A stretch of DNA of 64,000 nt from Sandaracinaceae bacterium (GTDB lineage Bacteria; Myxococcota_A; Polyangia; Polyangiales; Sandaracinaceae). A model generated the notes under the pieces. The model was given only the letters and a program-made list of their open reading frames with translations. It was not told the DNA's origin and made no database searches. The position numbers were made by a program, and so were the translations under genes. Location of the stretch: NCBI GenBank assembly GCA_020633195.1, contig JACKEC010000017.1:310001-374000 (forward strand), read 5' to 3'. Positions 25,359-34,290 of the stretch are shown piece by piece (the first letter of the stretch is position 1; every line of letters begins with the position of its first letter).

Positions 25359-26462
25359 TCACGGTGCGCAGAGCGACGCCATCCACACCTCGTCGCTCTC
25401 CCTGCTGAACGGGCCGCCGCCGACGATGTAGGCGTGGGTGTCGCTCGTGACGATGACGGGTCCGCCGTAGGTCATCTCGACGGGGCACGTGGCGAGCGTC
25501 TCCCACGGGCCCGGGGATCCGTCCGTCCCCACCTCGGCTCGGACGAGCTCGTTCTCGGTGGAGGCGAGCAGCCAGGAGCCTCGGCCGTCGATCGGGAGGG
25601 CGGGGACTCCGTCGAGCTCGACCCAGTCCTCGAGGGTGGCGGCGTCGGCCCGCTCCATGATCTGTAGCGAGCCCGCGAAGAGGTAGCCGTCGACGATGGC
25701 CGCACCGAAGAGGAGGTCGACGTACCACTCGTCCCACTGCGCTACGGGGGTGTCCCAGCCGATCTCACCCGTCTCGGTGAACCAGCCGGTGATCCAGGAA
25801 CCGGAGCCCAGGCCCTTCCCCCAGGTCTCGCCTCCGAGCAGGATCATGCCGTCGCCCCACGGGAGCGCGGCGTGGTTGGCCCGAACGTCGGGCTCCGGCA
25901 GCGAGGTGCGCGCCTCCCACGCTTCGATGACGCCATCCGGGCGGACGATCGCCTCGTAGACCATGCCCGACGACCTTCCGACGCCCAGGCGGCCGCCCGT
26001 GAGGAAGAGGCGGCCGTCGGCGACGACGGGGGTGCCCGACCAGTCGACGGGGATGGGCAGCGGCTGCTCACGAACGAAGTCGCCGACGGTGCCGTCGGCT
26101 CGGATCCGCGCGAGCCAGACCTCGTCGCTGAGCTCCCGACCGAGGCTCCCGGCGAAGACGTGGAGCGCGTCGCCGATGACGATCGCTCTGGCCCTCCCGG
26201 TCGGCGCCGGCAGGCGCCCTGCCGACACGAAGGTGGTCGCGCCGGTGAGGGGACAGCGATCGTCGGGCTCGGGCGGTCCAGCGTCACGCATGGGGCGCGG
26301 GCGAAGCCCCGCGTCGGTCGCTGCGTCCGGCAGGACCTCGGCGTCGATCGGCTCGCCCGCGTCGAGGTCGGACGCGATGCCAGCGTCGTCGTCGGTCGGG
26401 GGGACGGGCTCGGTGCAGCCCGCGGCGAGCACGAGCGCGAAGAGAGTGACGTGGCGCATCAT
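25359..26462 (-). CDS. Predicted kelch-like lipoprotein
   Basis: 367 aa with lipobox LAAGC near residue 16 and an Asp/Ala-rich linker to about 65. The rest carries repeated beta-blade units with Gly-Gly pairs and Trp/Leu anchors (GDALHVFAGSLG, DGRLFLTGGRLG, DGMILLGGETWG, YLFAGSLQ, HAYIVGGG). This resembles a kelch or galactose-oxidase-like propeller of five or six blades. It would sit on the outside of the cell and bind a protein or sugar; no catalytic residues can be assigned. It is a single gene next to the right island boundary. Confidence 0.72.
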   Translation of the reverse strand: MMRHVTLFALVLAAGCTEPVPPTDDDAGIASDLDAGEPIDAEVLPDAATDAGLRPRPMRDAGPPEPDDRCPLTGATTFVSAGRLPAPTGRARAIVIGDALHVFAGSLGRELSDEVWLARIRADGTVGDFVREQPLPIPVDWSGTPVVADGRLFLTGGRLGVGRSSGMVYEAIVRPDGVIEAWEARTSLPEPDVRANHAALPWGDGMILLGGETWGKGLGSGSWITGWFTETGEIGWDTPVAQWDEWYVDLLFGAAIVDGYLFAGSLQIMERADAATLEDWVELDGVPALPIDGRGSWLLASTENELVRAEVGTDGSPGPWETLATCPVEMTYGGPVIVTSDTHAYIVGGGPFSRESDEVWMASLCAP

Positions 26463-26561
26463 GGCTTACGCCTGCGACGACCACGCACACGACGTGCCCC
26501 TGAGCCTTCCGGTCGTTCCGAGGGGGCCGACCGGACCTCGCACATGGGACAGGGCCGCATG

Positions 26562-26595
26562 GGGGCCGCTCAGCGATAGATGTCGCGACCCGCGC
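26562..26595. repeat. 34-bp direct repeat, left copy
   Basis: Identical to 27447-27480. In the right copy these bases encode the last residues of the metalloprotease gene (GAGRDIYR and stop, minus strand). Here they are detached from that gene and supply the ATG of the Cys-rich lipoprotein at 26580. Confidence 0.85.
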
Positions 26596-27155
26596 TAATC
26601 CACACGTTCACTGCTTCGCTTCTCCTCTTCGGGTCGGCCGGTTGCGGCGGCGGCACGACGACGCCGACCGACGCGGGCGACGACGCCAGCGCGCCGCTGG
26701 TCAGCACCTGCCCTGGACCGGGCTGCGCGGTCACGGGCACGATCGCGGTCTGCAGCGTCGGCTTCGCGTGCAACATCACGCCGGGCGGGAGCCAGGACTT
26801 CCAGTGCGGGGCGGGGACCACCTGCACCGGGATGTGCGGCAACTCGTGCGACATCGAGTGCACGGGGGGCGCGACCTGCGAGGTCGCGACGGGCGACAGC
26901 ACGAGCTCGAGCTGCGACGACTCGATGTGCACGATCACCACCGGCGACAGCGCCACGTACGACTGCACCAACGGGGCCGAGTGTCAGGTGACGGCCGGCG
27001 AGGGATCCAGCCTGAGCTGCGACACGGGCTCGACCTGCACCTTCGTCTGCACGAGCACGTGCTCCGCGCAGTGCCGCGGCGACTCGACGTGCACCATCCA
27101 GTGTCCGAGCGACACGATGGCGCAGGACTTCACGGGCGAGGTCAGCTGCGAATGA
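26580..27155 (+). CDS. Cys-rich repeat lipoprotein
   Basis: 191 aa. Signal peptide with lipobox GSAGC (Cys about 22). The mature part has about 24 Cys arranged in irregular repeats of CXXXC and SCD/TCT units separated by Thr/Ser/Gly (GDSTSSSCDDSMCT; GDSATYDCTNGAECQ; GSSLSCDTGSTCTF). This looks like a disulfide-rich stacked surface protein. The start codon lies inside the 34-bp repeat and has no obvious ribosome site. The following lipoprotein gene starts 12 bp after its stop. Function unknown. Confidence 0.72.
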   Translation: MSRPALIHTFTASLLLFGSAGCGGGTTTPTDAGDDASAPLVSTCPGPGCAVTGTIAVCSVGFACNITPGGSQDFQCGAGTTCTGMCGNSCDIECTGGATCEVATGDSTSSSCDDSMCTITTGDSATYDCTNGAECQVTAGEGSSLSCDTGSTCTFVCTSTCSAQCRGDSTCTIQCPSDTMAQDFTGEVSCE

Positions 27156-27166
27156 GGAGGCGACGC

Positions 27167-27421
27167 ATGGAGTGGAGGCGAGGGATCGGAGCGCTCGGTG
27201 CGGCGGCGCTGCTCGCCGCTTGCAGCGGCGGCGCGGACGTCGGCCAGTCCTGCGACAGCGTCGGGAGCGCCGACGAGTGCGTGACCAACGCCATCTGCAC
27301 GGACGAGCCGGGGGGCAACGTCTGCGCCGAGATCTGCCAGGAGGACACCGACTGTCCGTCGGCGTACTTCTGTGACTCGGTCCCGGGCAGCTCCGAGGAC
27401 ACCTGCCAGATCCGGCGCTGA
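27167..27421 (+). CDS. Small Cys-rich lipoprotein
   Basis: 84 aa. GAGGAGG lies 6 nt before the ATG, which decides this start over an upstream ATG at 27152. Lipobox LLAAC. Eight Cys in the mature part have the spacing of a small EGF-like or disulfide-knot domain (CDSVGSADECVTNAICT, then CAEICQEDTDCPSAYFC). Many myxobacterial lipoproteins carry such modules. It is co-transcribed with the preceding Cys-rich gene, and both lie between the 34-bp repeats. Confidence 0.75.
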   Translation: MEWRRGIGALGAAALLAACSGGADVGQSCDSVGSADECVTNAICTDEPGGNVCAEICQEDTDCPSAYFCDSVPGSSEDTCQIRR

Positions 27422-27446
27422 GCATCGCGCCGAGGGGTGGCCGGTC

Positions 27447-27480
27447 GGGGCCGCTCAGCGATAGATGTCGCGACCCGCGC
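27447..27480. repeat. 34-bp direct repeat, right copy
   Basis: Identical to 26562-26595. It contains the final codons and stop of the metalloprotease gene plus 8 bp beyond, so this is the native copy. Confidence 0.85.
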
Positions 27481-29080
27481 CGAGGATCTCGCTCGCGTCC
27501 TCGGCGCTGATCCCGCCCTCGCCGAAGCGGTGGAAGGGGCTCATGTAGCGGCCCGTGGTCTGGACGGCGTCGATGTGTCGACCCTGGACGAGCCAGATGA
27601 GATCGCCCACCCCGACGCGGTTGGTGTAGGTGGCCAGGACGATGCGCTCGATGTCGCGGGCGGTCAGGGTGTAGCTCGCGCGGTCGGCGGTGCCGGTGAC
27701 GGTGATGTCGGGCACGCGGTGCAAGAGGACTTGTGCTCTGGAGTCGTAGATCTCGAGGTCGAAGCGGTCGTGCCGGTAGACCGGGGCGGCGCCACCGCGG
27801 ACCCAAGTGAGGACCTCGCCCTCGCGGAGGCGAGAGCCGCTCAGGGGGCGCGGCGCGGCGCCGTGCGCGGCGAAGACCCGGGCGTAGGCGTCGAGCTCGG
27901 CGACGGGGAAGGAGGCGGCGAGGACCTCCCACAGGTCGCTGAGCCGGCGGAAGGAGCCATGGACCGGCATCCGCCGGAGCAGGTCGAGGATCTTCGCGTC
28001 GCCGAGCTGAACGGTGTCGTCGGGCTCGACCTCCGCGTCGAAGAGGTCCCAGAGGATCCGGGCGACCGCCCACTCGGTGTCCTCGCCTTCGCTCGGGCCG
28101 ACGCCGTCGCTCGTCTCGAGGCTGATGGTCGTCGGCGCGTAGCGGAACCGGACGACGTCGTAGGCGCTGTCGCCGGTCTCGGGGATGGCGCGCCGATCGG
28201 TGTGCATCACGCGCTGCATCATCACGGAGAACCAGTTCGCGAAGCCCTCGTTGAAGGCGACCGCGGTGCCGAGCTCTTTGCCGTGCGCGAGCGTCAGGTG
28301 GGTGACGTCGTGCGACAGGCCGACGCCCACGAAGAAGTGGTTGTAGTCCTGCAGGGCGTGGCCGCACTCGTGGTGGATGTTGTTCCAGTCGAGCCCGTGG
28401 ACGTAGCTGATCTCCATCTCCTCGTGCCCGCTCGAGCTGCCGGTCTGGGAGGTCTCTCGGTAGACGGGGTAGCGCACCTGGGTCTCGCTCCAGTCGAGGC
28501 GACGCGAGTAGGCGTAGAGCCCCGCCTCGAGCACTCCGTCGCCGACGCCGAAGGCGACGTGGTCCTCTCGCCGCTCGGTGGCGACGAGGGTGCGGAAGTC
28601 GATGTCGCCCCAGCTGTCGGGCCCACGCGACGGGCTGCGCATCGCGTACGGTCGGTCGATGCGGTGGGGCGAGACGCGGTACTGGCCCGCGCTGCGCGCG
28701 ACGGCGAGCACGAAGACGCGCTCGAACGCCGAGCGCTCGGGAATGGCGACCTCGAAGCTCCCGTCCTCCTCGGTGACGGTGGTCATGATGCGCGTCGGCG
28801 CGTCCCCGTCCGACCAGATCTCCACGTCGATGTGGCGCAGGCCGTGGCGCCCGCGGAGTCGATCGGTCCACTCGACGCGGCCACGCACCATGGTGATGGG
28901 CTCCCCGGTGAGCTTCTCCCACCACTCCCGGATCGCCGGGGACGTGGGCGGCGTGGCGGTGCCGTAGAGGAGCTCGGGCTCGACGATCGTGTAGCGCGCG
29001 GCCGGGTCGTCGGCGTGCGCCGCGCCCGCGGCGCCGAGGGTCAGACAGAAGACGAGCCAGCTCATCACGCTTCGAGTCAT
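27455..29080 (-). CDS. Secreted zinc metalloprotease-like protein (HExxH)
   Basis: 541 aa with a signal peptide (cut near AHA-DD at 23). Residues about 65-130 form a beta-rich N-terminal domain. The zinc motif HECGH is at 237-241 with catalytic Glu238. A downstream NEGFA (Glu278) provides the third ligand, as in gluzincins. The C-terminal part (about 400-541) is a beta-rich accessory region. The substrate is unknown. The protein ends with the residues coded inside the 34-bp repeat. Confidence 0.78.
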   Translation of the reverse strand: MTRSVMSWLVFCLTLGAAGAAHADDPAARYTIVEPELLYGTATPPTSPAIREWWEKLTGEPITMVRGRVEWTDRLRGRHGLRHIDVEIWSDGDAPTRIMTTVTEEDGSFEVAIPERSAFERVFVLAVARSAGQYRVSPHRIDRPYAMRSPSRGPDSWGDIDFRTLVATERREDHVAFGVGDGVLEAGLYAYSRRLDWSETQVRYPVYRETSQTGSSSGHEEMEISYVHGLDWNNIHHECGHALQDYNHFFVGVGLSHDVTHLTLAHGKELGTAVAFNEGFANWFSVMMQRVMHTDRRAIPETGDSAYDVVRFRYAPTTISLETSDGVGPSEGEDTEWAVARILWDLFDAEVEPDDTVQLGDAKILDLLRRMPVHGSFRRLSDLWEVLAASFPVAELDAYARVFAAHGAAPRPLSGSRLREGEVLTWVRGGAAPVYRHDRFDLEIYDSRAQVLLHRVPDITVTGTADRASYTLTARDIERIVLATYTNRVGVGDLIWLVQGRHIDAVQTTGRYMSPFHRFGEGGISAEDASEILGAGRDIYR

Positions 29081-29233
29081 GAAGACGTTCTCTCCTTCGC
29101 GAGCGGGGGCGTCGCTCGATCGGCGACGCGCTCGCGGTGGACTTGGTGAATGGACGTGGGGCCTACGAGCGCACCCCCACGAGCGGGTCGCGGGGCCTCG
29201 TGAGGGTACGCACGACGCGCGCGGCCGCGTGGG

Positions 29234-30502
29234 TCAGCGCAGGAGCAGGAGCGCGGCCGCGCCCACGCACGCGAGCGCTCCGAAGAGCGCGAGGCCGACG
29301 CCGGCGACGAGGAAGAGCGTCTTCTGAGACGAGCCGCTCGTGGGCGCGGCGGTCGGCGCAGTGGTCGGCGCGGCGGTCGGCGCAGTGGTCGGCGCTGTGG
29401 CTGGCATCGCAACCGGCATCGCCGCTGGCACCGCCGCGGGCGGCGGGAGCGGGACGGGGGGCGCCGGCTCGGGGGGCGGTGGGGGCGGCGCGGGCGGCGC
29501 GGCCTCTGCGGCGGGCTCTCCGAGCAGATCGAGCAGCGCCCGTCGGACCTCGCCGGGATCGCCGAGGCGGTCCTTCTGAAGGTGGGCGAGGAGGCCGCGG
29601 ATGATGCCGTCGAGGGCCTCCGGCGCGTCGGGCGCGAGCTCGTTCGCGGGGGTCGGGCTCAGGCGCATCTGCGCGAGGAGGTAGTCGCTCCTCGGGAGGT
29701 CCTCCTCGAAGAGAGAGAAGCCGGCGAGCATCTCCCAGAGGAGGACGCCGAGGGCGTAGAGGTCGGAGCGGACGTCGACGCCCTGACCGACGCACTGCTC
29801 GGGCGCCATGTAGCCGACGGTGCCGAGGACCTCGCCGGCGACCGTCAACTTGGCGTTCACTCCTACGACGGACCGATCGTGCGCGATGCCGAAGTCGAGG
29901 AGCTTCACCTTCTCGCCGCCGCGGCCATCGGGCTCGAGGACGACGTTGTCGGGCTTGAGGTCGCGATGGACGAAGCCCTCGTCCCACGCGGCGCCGAGGG
30001 CCGCGGCGATCTGGGCGCCGACCCGCACGGCGCGGCGCCACTCGAAGGCGCCCTCCTCCCACATGGCGTGCGACAGGGTGGGGCCCTTCACGAGCTCGAG
30101 GACGAGGTAGGGCGACCCGTCGTCGGTGGCGCCGGTGTCGAGCGCCGCCACGACGTTCTCGTGGGTCAGGCGTCGGCCGATCTCGACCTCGCGCGCGAAG
30201 CGCTGGACGATGGCGTCGTTGGCGCCGAGCTCGGCGTGCATGACCTTGAACGCGACGGGCTCGCCCCGCTCGACGTGGCGCGCCTCGAAGACGGCGCCCA
30301 TGCCGCCCTCGGCGATGAGCGCGTCGAGGCGGTACTTGCCGTCGATCACCCGGCCGAGCCAGGCGCGGTAGCCGGTGGCGTCCTCGTCCGCCATCGGGGT
30401 GGGCGCCTTCGGCGGGGTGTCGATGAGGGTGGAGCGCAGCTCCTCGGGCAGCTCGATCGCGCCGATGCCCATGATCGTGCGGTGATGCCGGCGGCTCCCC
30501 AT
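29234..30502 (-). CDS. Membrane-anchored Ser/Thr protein kinase (PknB-like)
   Basis: 422 aa. All main kinase motifs are present: glycine loop AEGGMGAVFEA (about 64-74), Lys86, HRDLKPDN with catalytic Asp181, DFG at 203-205, an APE motif, and DLYALG. The kinase domain ends near 330. A Pro/Ala/Thr-rich linker of about 60 residues leads to one C-terminal membrane helix, so the kinase domain faces the cytoplasm. There is no extracellular sensor beyond the helix. The first 50 residues precede the kinase fold; a start at the second Met (30472) is possible. It diverges from the lipoprotein gene at 30808. Confidence 0.9.
   Translation of the reverse strand: MGSRRHHRTIMGIGAIELPEELRSTLIDTPPKAPTPMADEDATGYRAWLGRVIDGKYRLDALIAEGGMGAVFEARHVERGEPVAFKVMHAELGANDAIVQRFAREVEIGRRLTHENVVAALDTGATDDGSPYLVLELVKGPTLSHAMWEEGAFEWRRAVRVGAQIAAALGAAWDEGFVHRDLKPDNVVLEPDGRGGEKVKLLDFGIAHDRSVVGVNAKLTVAGEVLGTVGYMAPEQCVGQGVDVRSDLYALGVLLWEMLAGFSLFEEDLPRSDYLLAQMRLSPTPANELAPDAPEALDGIIRGLLAHLQKDRLGDPGEVRRALLDLLGEPAAEAAPPAPPPPPPEPAPPVPLPPPAAVPAAMPVAMPATAPTTAPTAAPTTAPTAAPTSGSSQKTLFLVAGVGLALFGALACVGAAALLLLR
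29341..29400. repeat. In-gene tandem repeat coding for a Thr/Ala/Pro linker
   Basis: Two and a half copies of a 24-bp unit encode TTAPTAAP repeats in the linker just before the kinase membrane helix. Copy number is likely to vary between strains. Confidence 0.6.
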
Positions 30503-30807
30503 CCCGCCGAAGGGTAGCCACGAGAGGTTCGGACGTCAGCCATCGGCTCACGCCCCCGGGACCCAGAGGCCCGAGCGATGGGGCGCTCCGTACCCTTTCT
30601 GCGCACCGAGTGATCGGTGTCTCCGAACGGGGTCAGGGGGGCTGTCGGTGCGCGAGCGGCGCCGCGATCCGCAACGTATGGCCAGCGCATTCTCACAGGA
30701 TCGAGGGCGCATGGCACACATGTGCGGCAGAACACGCACCCCATCCCACAGCGCCGTGCTCGTGCAAGCTACATTGCACCCGGCGCCAACCCTACAGGTC
30801 AACTCGA
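30503..30807. other. Intergenic region between divergent kinase and lipoprotein genes
   Basis: 305 bp with no gene I can support. It must carry both divergent promoters. The one structured element is a small inverted repeat, GTGCAA / TTGCAC with a 6-bp spacer at 30762-30779, close to the lipoprotein start and possibly an operator. Confidence 0.4.
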
Positions 30808-31959
30808 GTGTCCAAGAACCTCTCCACGCTCCTCTTCGCGGCGCTGCTCCTCTCCCAGGCTTGCGCGGCTCAGCCCGGCGGCCTCTCCGACGGCGAGCTC
30901 GGCCCCGAGGATCTCGGCTCGGACGGCAGCGCGCTCCGCGTCGCTCCCGAAGACAGCTCCACGTACTACGCGCTCCGTCAGGACTTCCGGCGCTGCGCGT
31001 GGCCCTTCTGCGGCGGCTACTGGGTCCACGAGCTCAACCAGGACCTGACCGAGTGCGCCGACGGCACGCGCGCGGCCGAGTGCTACGTGACGGACCTCGA
31101 CGCGAGCGCCCTCGGCCTGAACGAGCGTGACTTCGCCGAGCTCCGCGGCGACCTCGGCGCGTTGATCTTCCGCGGCGACTTCGACACCCGCTTCGTCGAG
31201 GACCGCACGATCGACTACGAAGTGCTCGCGGTCGACGAGGCGTGGCGCCCGCTCGACGGCACGGCGCCGACCGGCGACTTCCTCAAGGTGATCGACAACG
31301 GGATCCGCTGCTTCCGCGCGCCCTGCGAGAACCAGGAGGCCGCGTTCCTGAACTACCCGTGGTTCTTCCTCCTCGATCGCCTCGACCTCGACGCCTCGGG
31401 CGCGACCGACGAGCAGCTCGCGGCGGCGTGGGCGGCGCTCTCGGACGGCGGCCTCCTCGTCGCCGGGTCGACCCGCGCGGTGATCCGCCGGCGCGACATC
31501 CACCTCCGGATCCAGGCGTCGCAGATCTACCTGCCCGTCCAGGCGAGCCCGGCCTCGGGTCCGTTCTGCGGCGGCATCGCCGGCTTCACCTGCCCCGGTC
31601 ACGGGGTCTGCGCCGACGACCCGAGCGACGGCTGCGATCCCGCCACCGGCGGCGCGGACTGCGGCGGCGTGTGCGAGTGCCGGGCGCTCCTGCGCTGCGG
31701 CCCCGGCTACCGCTGGGACGGCTCGCCCGAGGTCTGCGCGTGCGTCGACGACTCGGGGATCAGCCCCTGCGCGACGGTGCGCTGCGCGGCCGACACGACC
31801 TGCGAGGTCCACGACGGCGCGGCGTACTGCGTGTCCACGGGCGCGCAGGCGTGCGGCGCGTCGACCTGCGAGGCCGGCTCGGTGTGCTGCAACGCGAGCT
31901 GCGGCATCTGCACGCCGCCGGGCGGGGTCTGCATCCAGCTGGCCTGCGCGCCCGAGTGA
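30808..31959 (+). CDS. Cys-rich predicted lipoprotein (DUF6748-like)
   Basis: 383 aa from a GTG start that gives a normal signal peptide (SKNLSTLLFAALLLSQAC, Cys about 19). Residues about 45-250 form a compact domain with RQDFRRCAWPFCGGYWVHELN and DNGIRCFRAPC. I believe this is the myxobacterial DUF6748 type, but from memory only. The C-terminal 130 residues hold Cys-rich modules, ending with SVCCNASCGIC. The same CC-x3-CGIC signature ends the small lipoprotein at 36520-36828. Function unknown; surface location is likely. Confidence 0.75.
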   Translation: MSKNLSTLLFAALLLSQACAAQPGGLSDGELGPEDLGSDGSALRVAPEDSSTYYALRQDFRRCAWPFCGGYWVHELNQDLTECADGTRAAECYVTDLDASALGLNERDFAELRGDLGALIFRGDFDTRFVEDRTIDYEVLAVDEAWRPLDGTAPTGDFLKVIDNGIRCFRAPCENQEAAFLNYPWFFLLDRLDLDASGATDEQLAAAWAALSDGGLLVAGSTRAVIRRRDIHLRIQASQIYLPVQASPASGPFCGGIAGFTCPGHGVCADDPSDGCDPATGGADCGGVCECRALLRCGPGYRWDGSPEVCACVDDSGISPCATVRCAADTTCEVHDGAAYCVSTGAQACGASTCEAGSVCCNASCGICTPPGGVCIQLACAPE

Positions 31960-32045
31960 TCGGATCGCGAGCGGCTCCTCACGGCGCGGCCGAGGACCGA
32001 GAGGTCCCGGCCGCGTCTCGCGTTCGAAGGTCGAGGTCTGTCGAT

Positions 32046-32136
32046 AAATCGCCTTCTGCGATTTCTCTCCGGCGAGGGGCAAGCCCCTCGCGCTCCCCGC
32101 TGAGATCCTCCGACGCTTCGCGTCGTCGGACTCAGC
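32046..32136. terminator. Cluster of three hairpins between convergent genes
   Basis: First hairpin: AAATCGC/GCGATTT (32046-32064). Second: a perfect 9-bp stem GCGAGGGGC/GCCCCTCGC with a 2-base loop (32072-32091). Third: outer GCTGAG/CTCAGC with an inner CCGACGC-type stem (32099-32136), overlapping the stop of the minus-strand gene. The first stem has A/T on both sides and can terminate in either direction. Confidence 0.6.
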
Positions 32137-33154
32137 GAACCTCGAGCTCGAGCGCCGCCGAGAAGACGCCGACCCAGGGCAGGGTGGGGTCGGGGCGCGA
32201 CGCGAACGCGGCGTCGTAGAGGGGGACCAACAGATCGCGCTCCCACGCGTCGGCGTCGACGCGCAGGCCGACCGCGAAGCCATCGGCGACCGGGAGGCTC
32301 GCCCGCACGAAGCCGCCGAGCGCGACGCCCGCGGTCCAGCGGTCGACGACGGCCCACAGGTGCCGTGAGACGCTGAGGCAGGCCTTCGGGCCGAGGCCGA
32401 TCGCGAGGGGACCGAGGTCGAAGCCGGCCTGCGGGTCCGCGCAGAACCGCAAGAGAGGTTGCCCGTGGTCGAACGGCTCGAAGAGGGCGCCGCCCTCGAG
32501 GGAGCCGCCGACCCGGAGCCAGTCGAGCACCTGGGCGAAGGCGCCGGCGCGCACGATCGGCCCGCCCTCGTCGAGCTGCGCGGGGTCGAGCACGTAGCCG
32601 GCGCCCGCTCCGACGACGACGACGAGCCGAGGGAGGGTCGCCCCGGCCTCGGTCGGCGAAGCGTCCACGGTCGCCGGAGCGTCCACGGTCGCTGGAGCCA
32701 CGTCGACCTCGGCCGTCGCCGCGACCTCGGGCGGCGGCGGGACGGCGGTCGGGGCGGGCGCCGTGGGATCGTCGAGGGCTCGCGGCGCGGACACCGGCGC
32801 CGGGGTGGGGAGGCGCTCGGCCGCCCACAGCGCCGCCACGCGGACCCGGGAGGATGCGGTGAACGCCTCCATCGCGAGCTCCTCGGGGCCCGTCAGCACG
32901 GCGCCGTCGCGGCCATCCACGCGCAGGGTCCATCGGGCGTCGTCGCACGCGGTGACGTCGACGTGGACCCGGGCGACGGGGTCGGCGCCCTCCACCACGC
33001 GCCAGCCGTCGCCGACCTCGAGGCGCAGCGCCGCGGCCATCGCCGGCGCGAGCTCGGGGCAGCCCTCGACGGCCACGCCGACGTCGTCGGCGCGCGCGGC
33101 GCTCGCGACCGAGAGCGCGACCAGGAGCAAGGTGGCTTGCAGGGCGCGGCTCAA
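32132..33154 (-). CDS. Secreted protein with predicted outer-membrane beta-barrel end
   Basis: 340 aa. It starts with TTG, which overlaps the stop of the FecR gene (TTGA at 33151-33154). No alternative start keeps the signal peptide (cut near ARA-DD, about 23). Residues 24-110 form a small alpha/beta domain. A Pro/Ala/Thr-rich linker follows (110-175). The C-terminal 165 residues alternate polar and hydrophobic residues and end LELEVR, as expected for a small outer-membrane barrel. It is the last gene of the sigma-FecR unit, so its expression probably depends on that sigma factor. Confidence 0.72.
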   Translation of the reverse strand: MSRALQATLLLVALSVASAARADDVGVAVEGCPELAPAMAAALRLEVGDGWRVVEGADPVARVHVDVTACDDARWTLRVDGRDGAVLTGPEELAMEAFTASSRVRVAALWAAERLPTPAPVSAPRALDDPTAPAPTAVPPPPEVAATAEVDVAPATVDAPATVDASPTEAGATLPRLVVVVGAGAGYVLDPAQLDEGGPIVRAGAFAQVLDWLRVGGSLEGGALFEPFDHGQPLLRFCADPQAGFDLGPLAIGLGPKACLSVSRHLWAVVDRWTAGVALGGFVRASLPVADGFAVGLRVDADAWERDLLVPLYDAAFASRPDPTLPWVGVFSAALELEVR

Positions 33155-34290
33155 GGTCGGTCTCGCTCGACGTCGGCGCGGAACGCCCCCTCGGGGTAGC
33201 GCGCGAGGTAGTCGTCGGCGGCGAGCCGGGCGCTCGTCGGGTCACCGGCGCGGGCGTGGGCGCCGACGAGGCGGTAGCGGGCGCTCTCCTCGATCGCCGC
33301 CGGGAGGCCCAGCCGCAGCGCGCGCTCGAAGTCGCGGACGGCCTCGCCCGCGCGGCCGTGGCGCACCGCGAGGCGTCCCCGCGTGAAGGCGGCGATGGCG
33401 GCGTCGGGATCGCCGTCGAGGGCGGCCGCGCGCCCGAGCCGCTCGAGCGCGACGTCGACGTCGCCCGCGCGCCGCGCCTCGTCGGCCGACGCCATGAGCG
33501 AGGCCGCGGTCGACGCGGCCCCCGGGGCGGGGGCGACTCGTGGCTCGGCGGGGACCGTCGGCGCGGGGGGCCTGGTCTCTGTGACGCTCGGCGGAGTGCT
33601 CGGCGGGGTGCTCGGCGGGGCGACGGGCTCGATGGCGGGCGCGACGCTCGGAGGCGCGGCTCCGGGCGGCTCCTCGACGGGCACCGGCGCGCTCGCGACC
33701 GGGGGCGCCGCGACGTGCACCGACTCGCCCGCGCCGAGCGCGCGGACGCGGTGCTCGAGCGCCTCGCTGCGGACGAGGACGCGGCCGCGCTCGACGTCGA
33801 CCCGCACCTCGCCGTCGTCGCGGTGCACCGTGAAGACCGTGCCGACCACCTCGACGGTGACGTGGCCGGCCTCGATCACCCAGCGGCGCGGGCCGCCGGG
33901 CTCGACCTCGAAGCGCGCCTCGCCGCGCTCGAGCAGGACGCTGAAGCGGGACCCGCCGTTCTCGAGCGGCTCCACGACCGACGCGGAGACGAAGCGGATC
34001 CGCGAGCCGTCGTCGAGCTCGACCGTGTCGCCCGCGGCGGCCGCGACGGTGAGCGTCGCCTCGGCGGGGCGCCCGTTCGCCTGCAAGGCGCCGGGGCCCA
34101 CCCATGGGCGCTCGCGCACGAGGAGCGCGACGAGCGCGGCGGCGGCGGCGAGCCCCACGGCGCCGAGCGCGATCGCGCGGCCGCGCCGCCGGGGACCGAA
34201 CGCGCGCGCCTCGACCCGCTCCCAGCCGCGCGCGAGGCGAGCCTCGTCGACCTTCACGTCGAGCTCCTGGCCCAGCTCGGGTCGGCTCAT
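33151..34290 (-). CDS. FecR-like membrane anti-sigma/sensor protein with TPR tail
   Basis: 379 aa. A cytoplasmic basic N-terminus (1-38) precedes one membrane helix (about 39-60). The FecR domain follows (about 80-190: DDGSRIRFVSASVV, VEVVGTVFTVHRDDGEVRVDV). A Pro-rich linker comes next, and four TPR-like helices end the chain (about 275-379). FecR proteins sit in the inner membrane and control an ECF sigma factor. The gene overlaps the sigma gene stop (ATGA, 34287-34290) and the next gene (TTGA). FecR with a periplasmic TPR tail is a recurring myxobacterial design. Confidence 0.85.
   Translation of the reverse strand: MSRPELGQELDVKVDEARLARGWERVEARAFGPRRRGRAIALGAVGLAAAAALVALLVRERPWVGPGALQANGRPAEATLTVAAAAGDTVELDDGSRIRFVSASVVEPLENGGSRFSVLLERGEARFEVEPGGPRRWVIEAGHVTVEVVGTVFTVHRDDGEVRVDVERGRVLVRSEALEHRVRALGAGESVHVAAPPVASAPVPVEEPPGAAPPSVAPAIEPVAPPSTPPSTPPSVTETRPPAPTVPAEPRVAPAPGAASTAASLMASADEARRAGDVDVALERLGRAAALDGDPDAAIAAFTRGRLAVRHGRAGEAVRDFERALRLGLPAAIEESARYRLVGAHARAGDPTSARLAADDYLARYPEGAFRADVERDRP

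Noticed and set aside
26595..28925. A 776-codon minus-strand open frame across the Cys-rich lipoproteins and metalloprotease
   Set aside because: Arg/Pro-rich shadow in another frame of supported genes.
29341..29400. CRISPR-like or intergenic tandem repeat
   Set aside because: It is inside the kinase gene and encodes a Thr/Ala/Pro linker; no spacers. No CRISPR array was found in the window.
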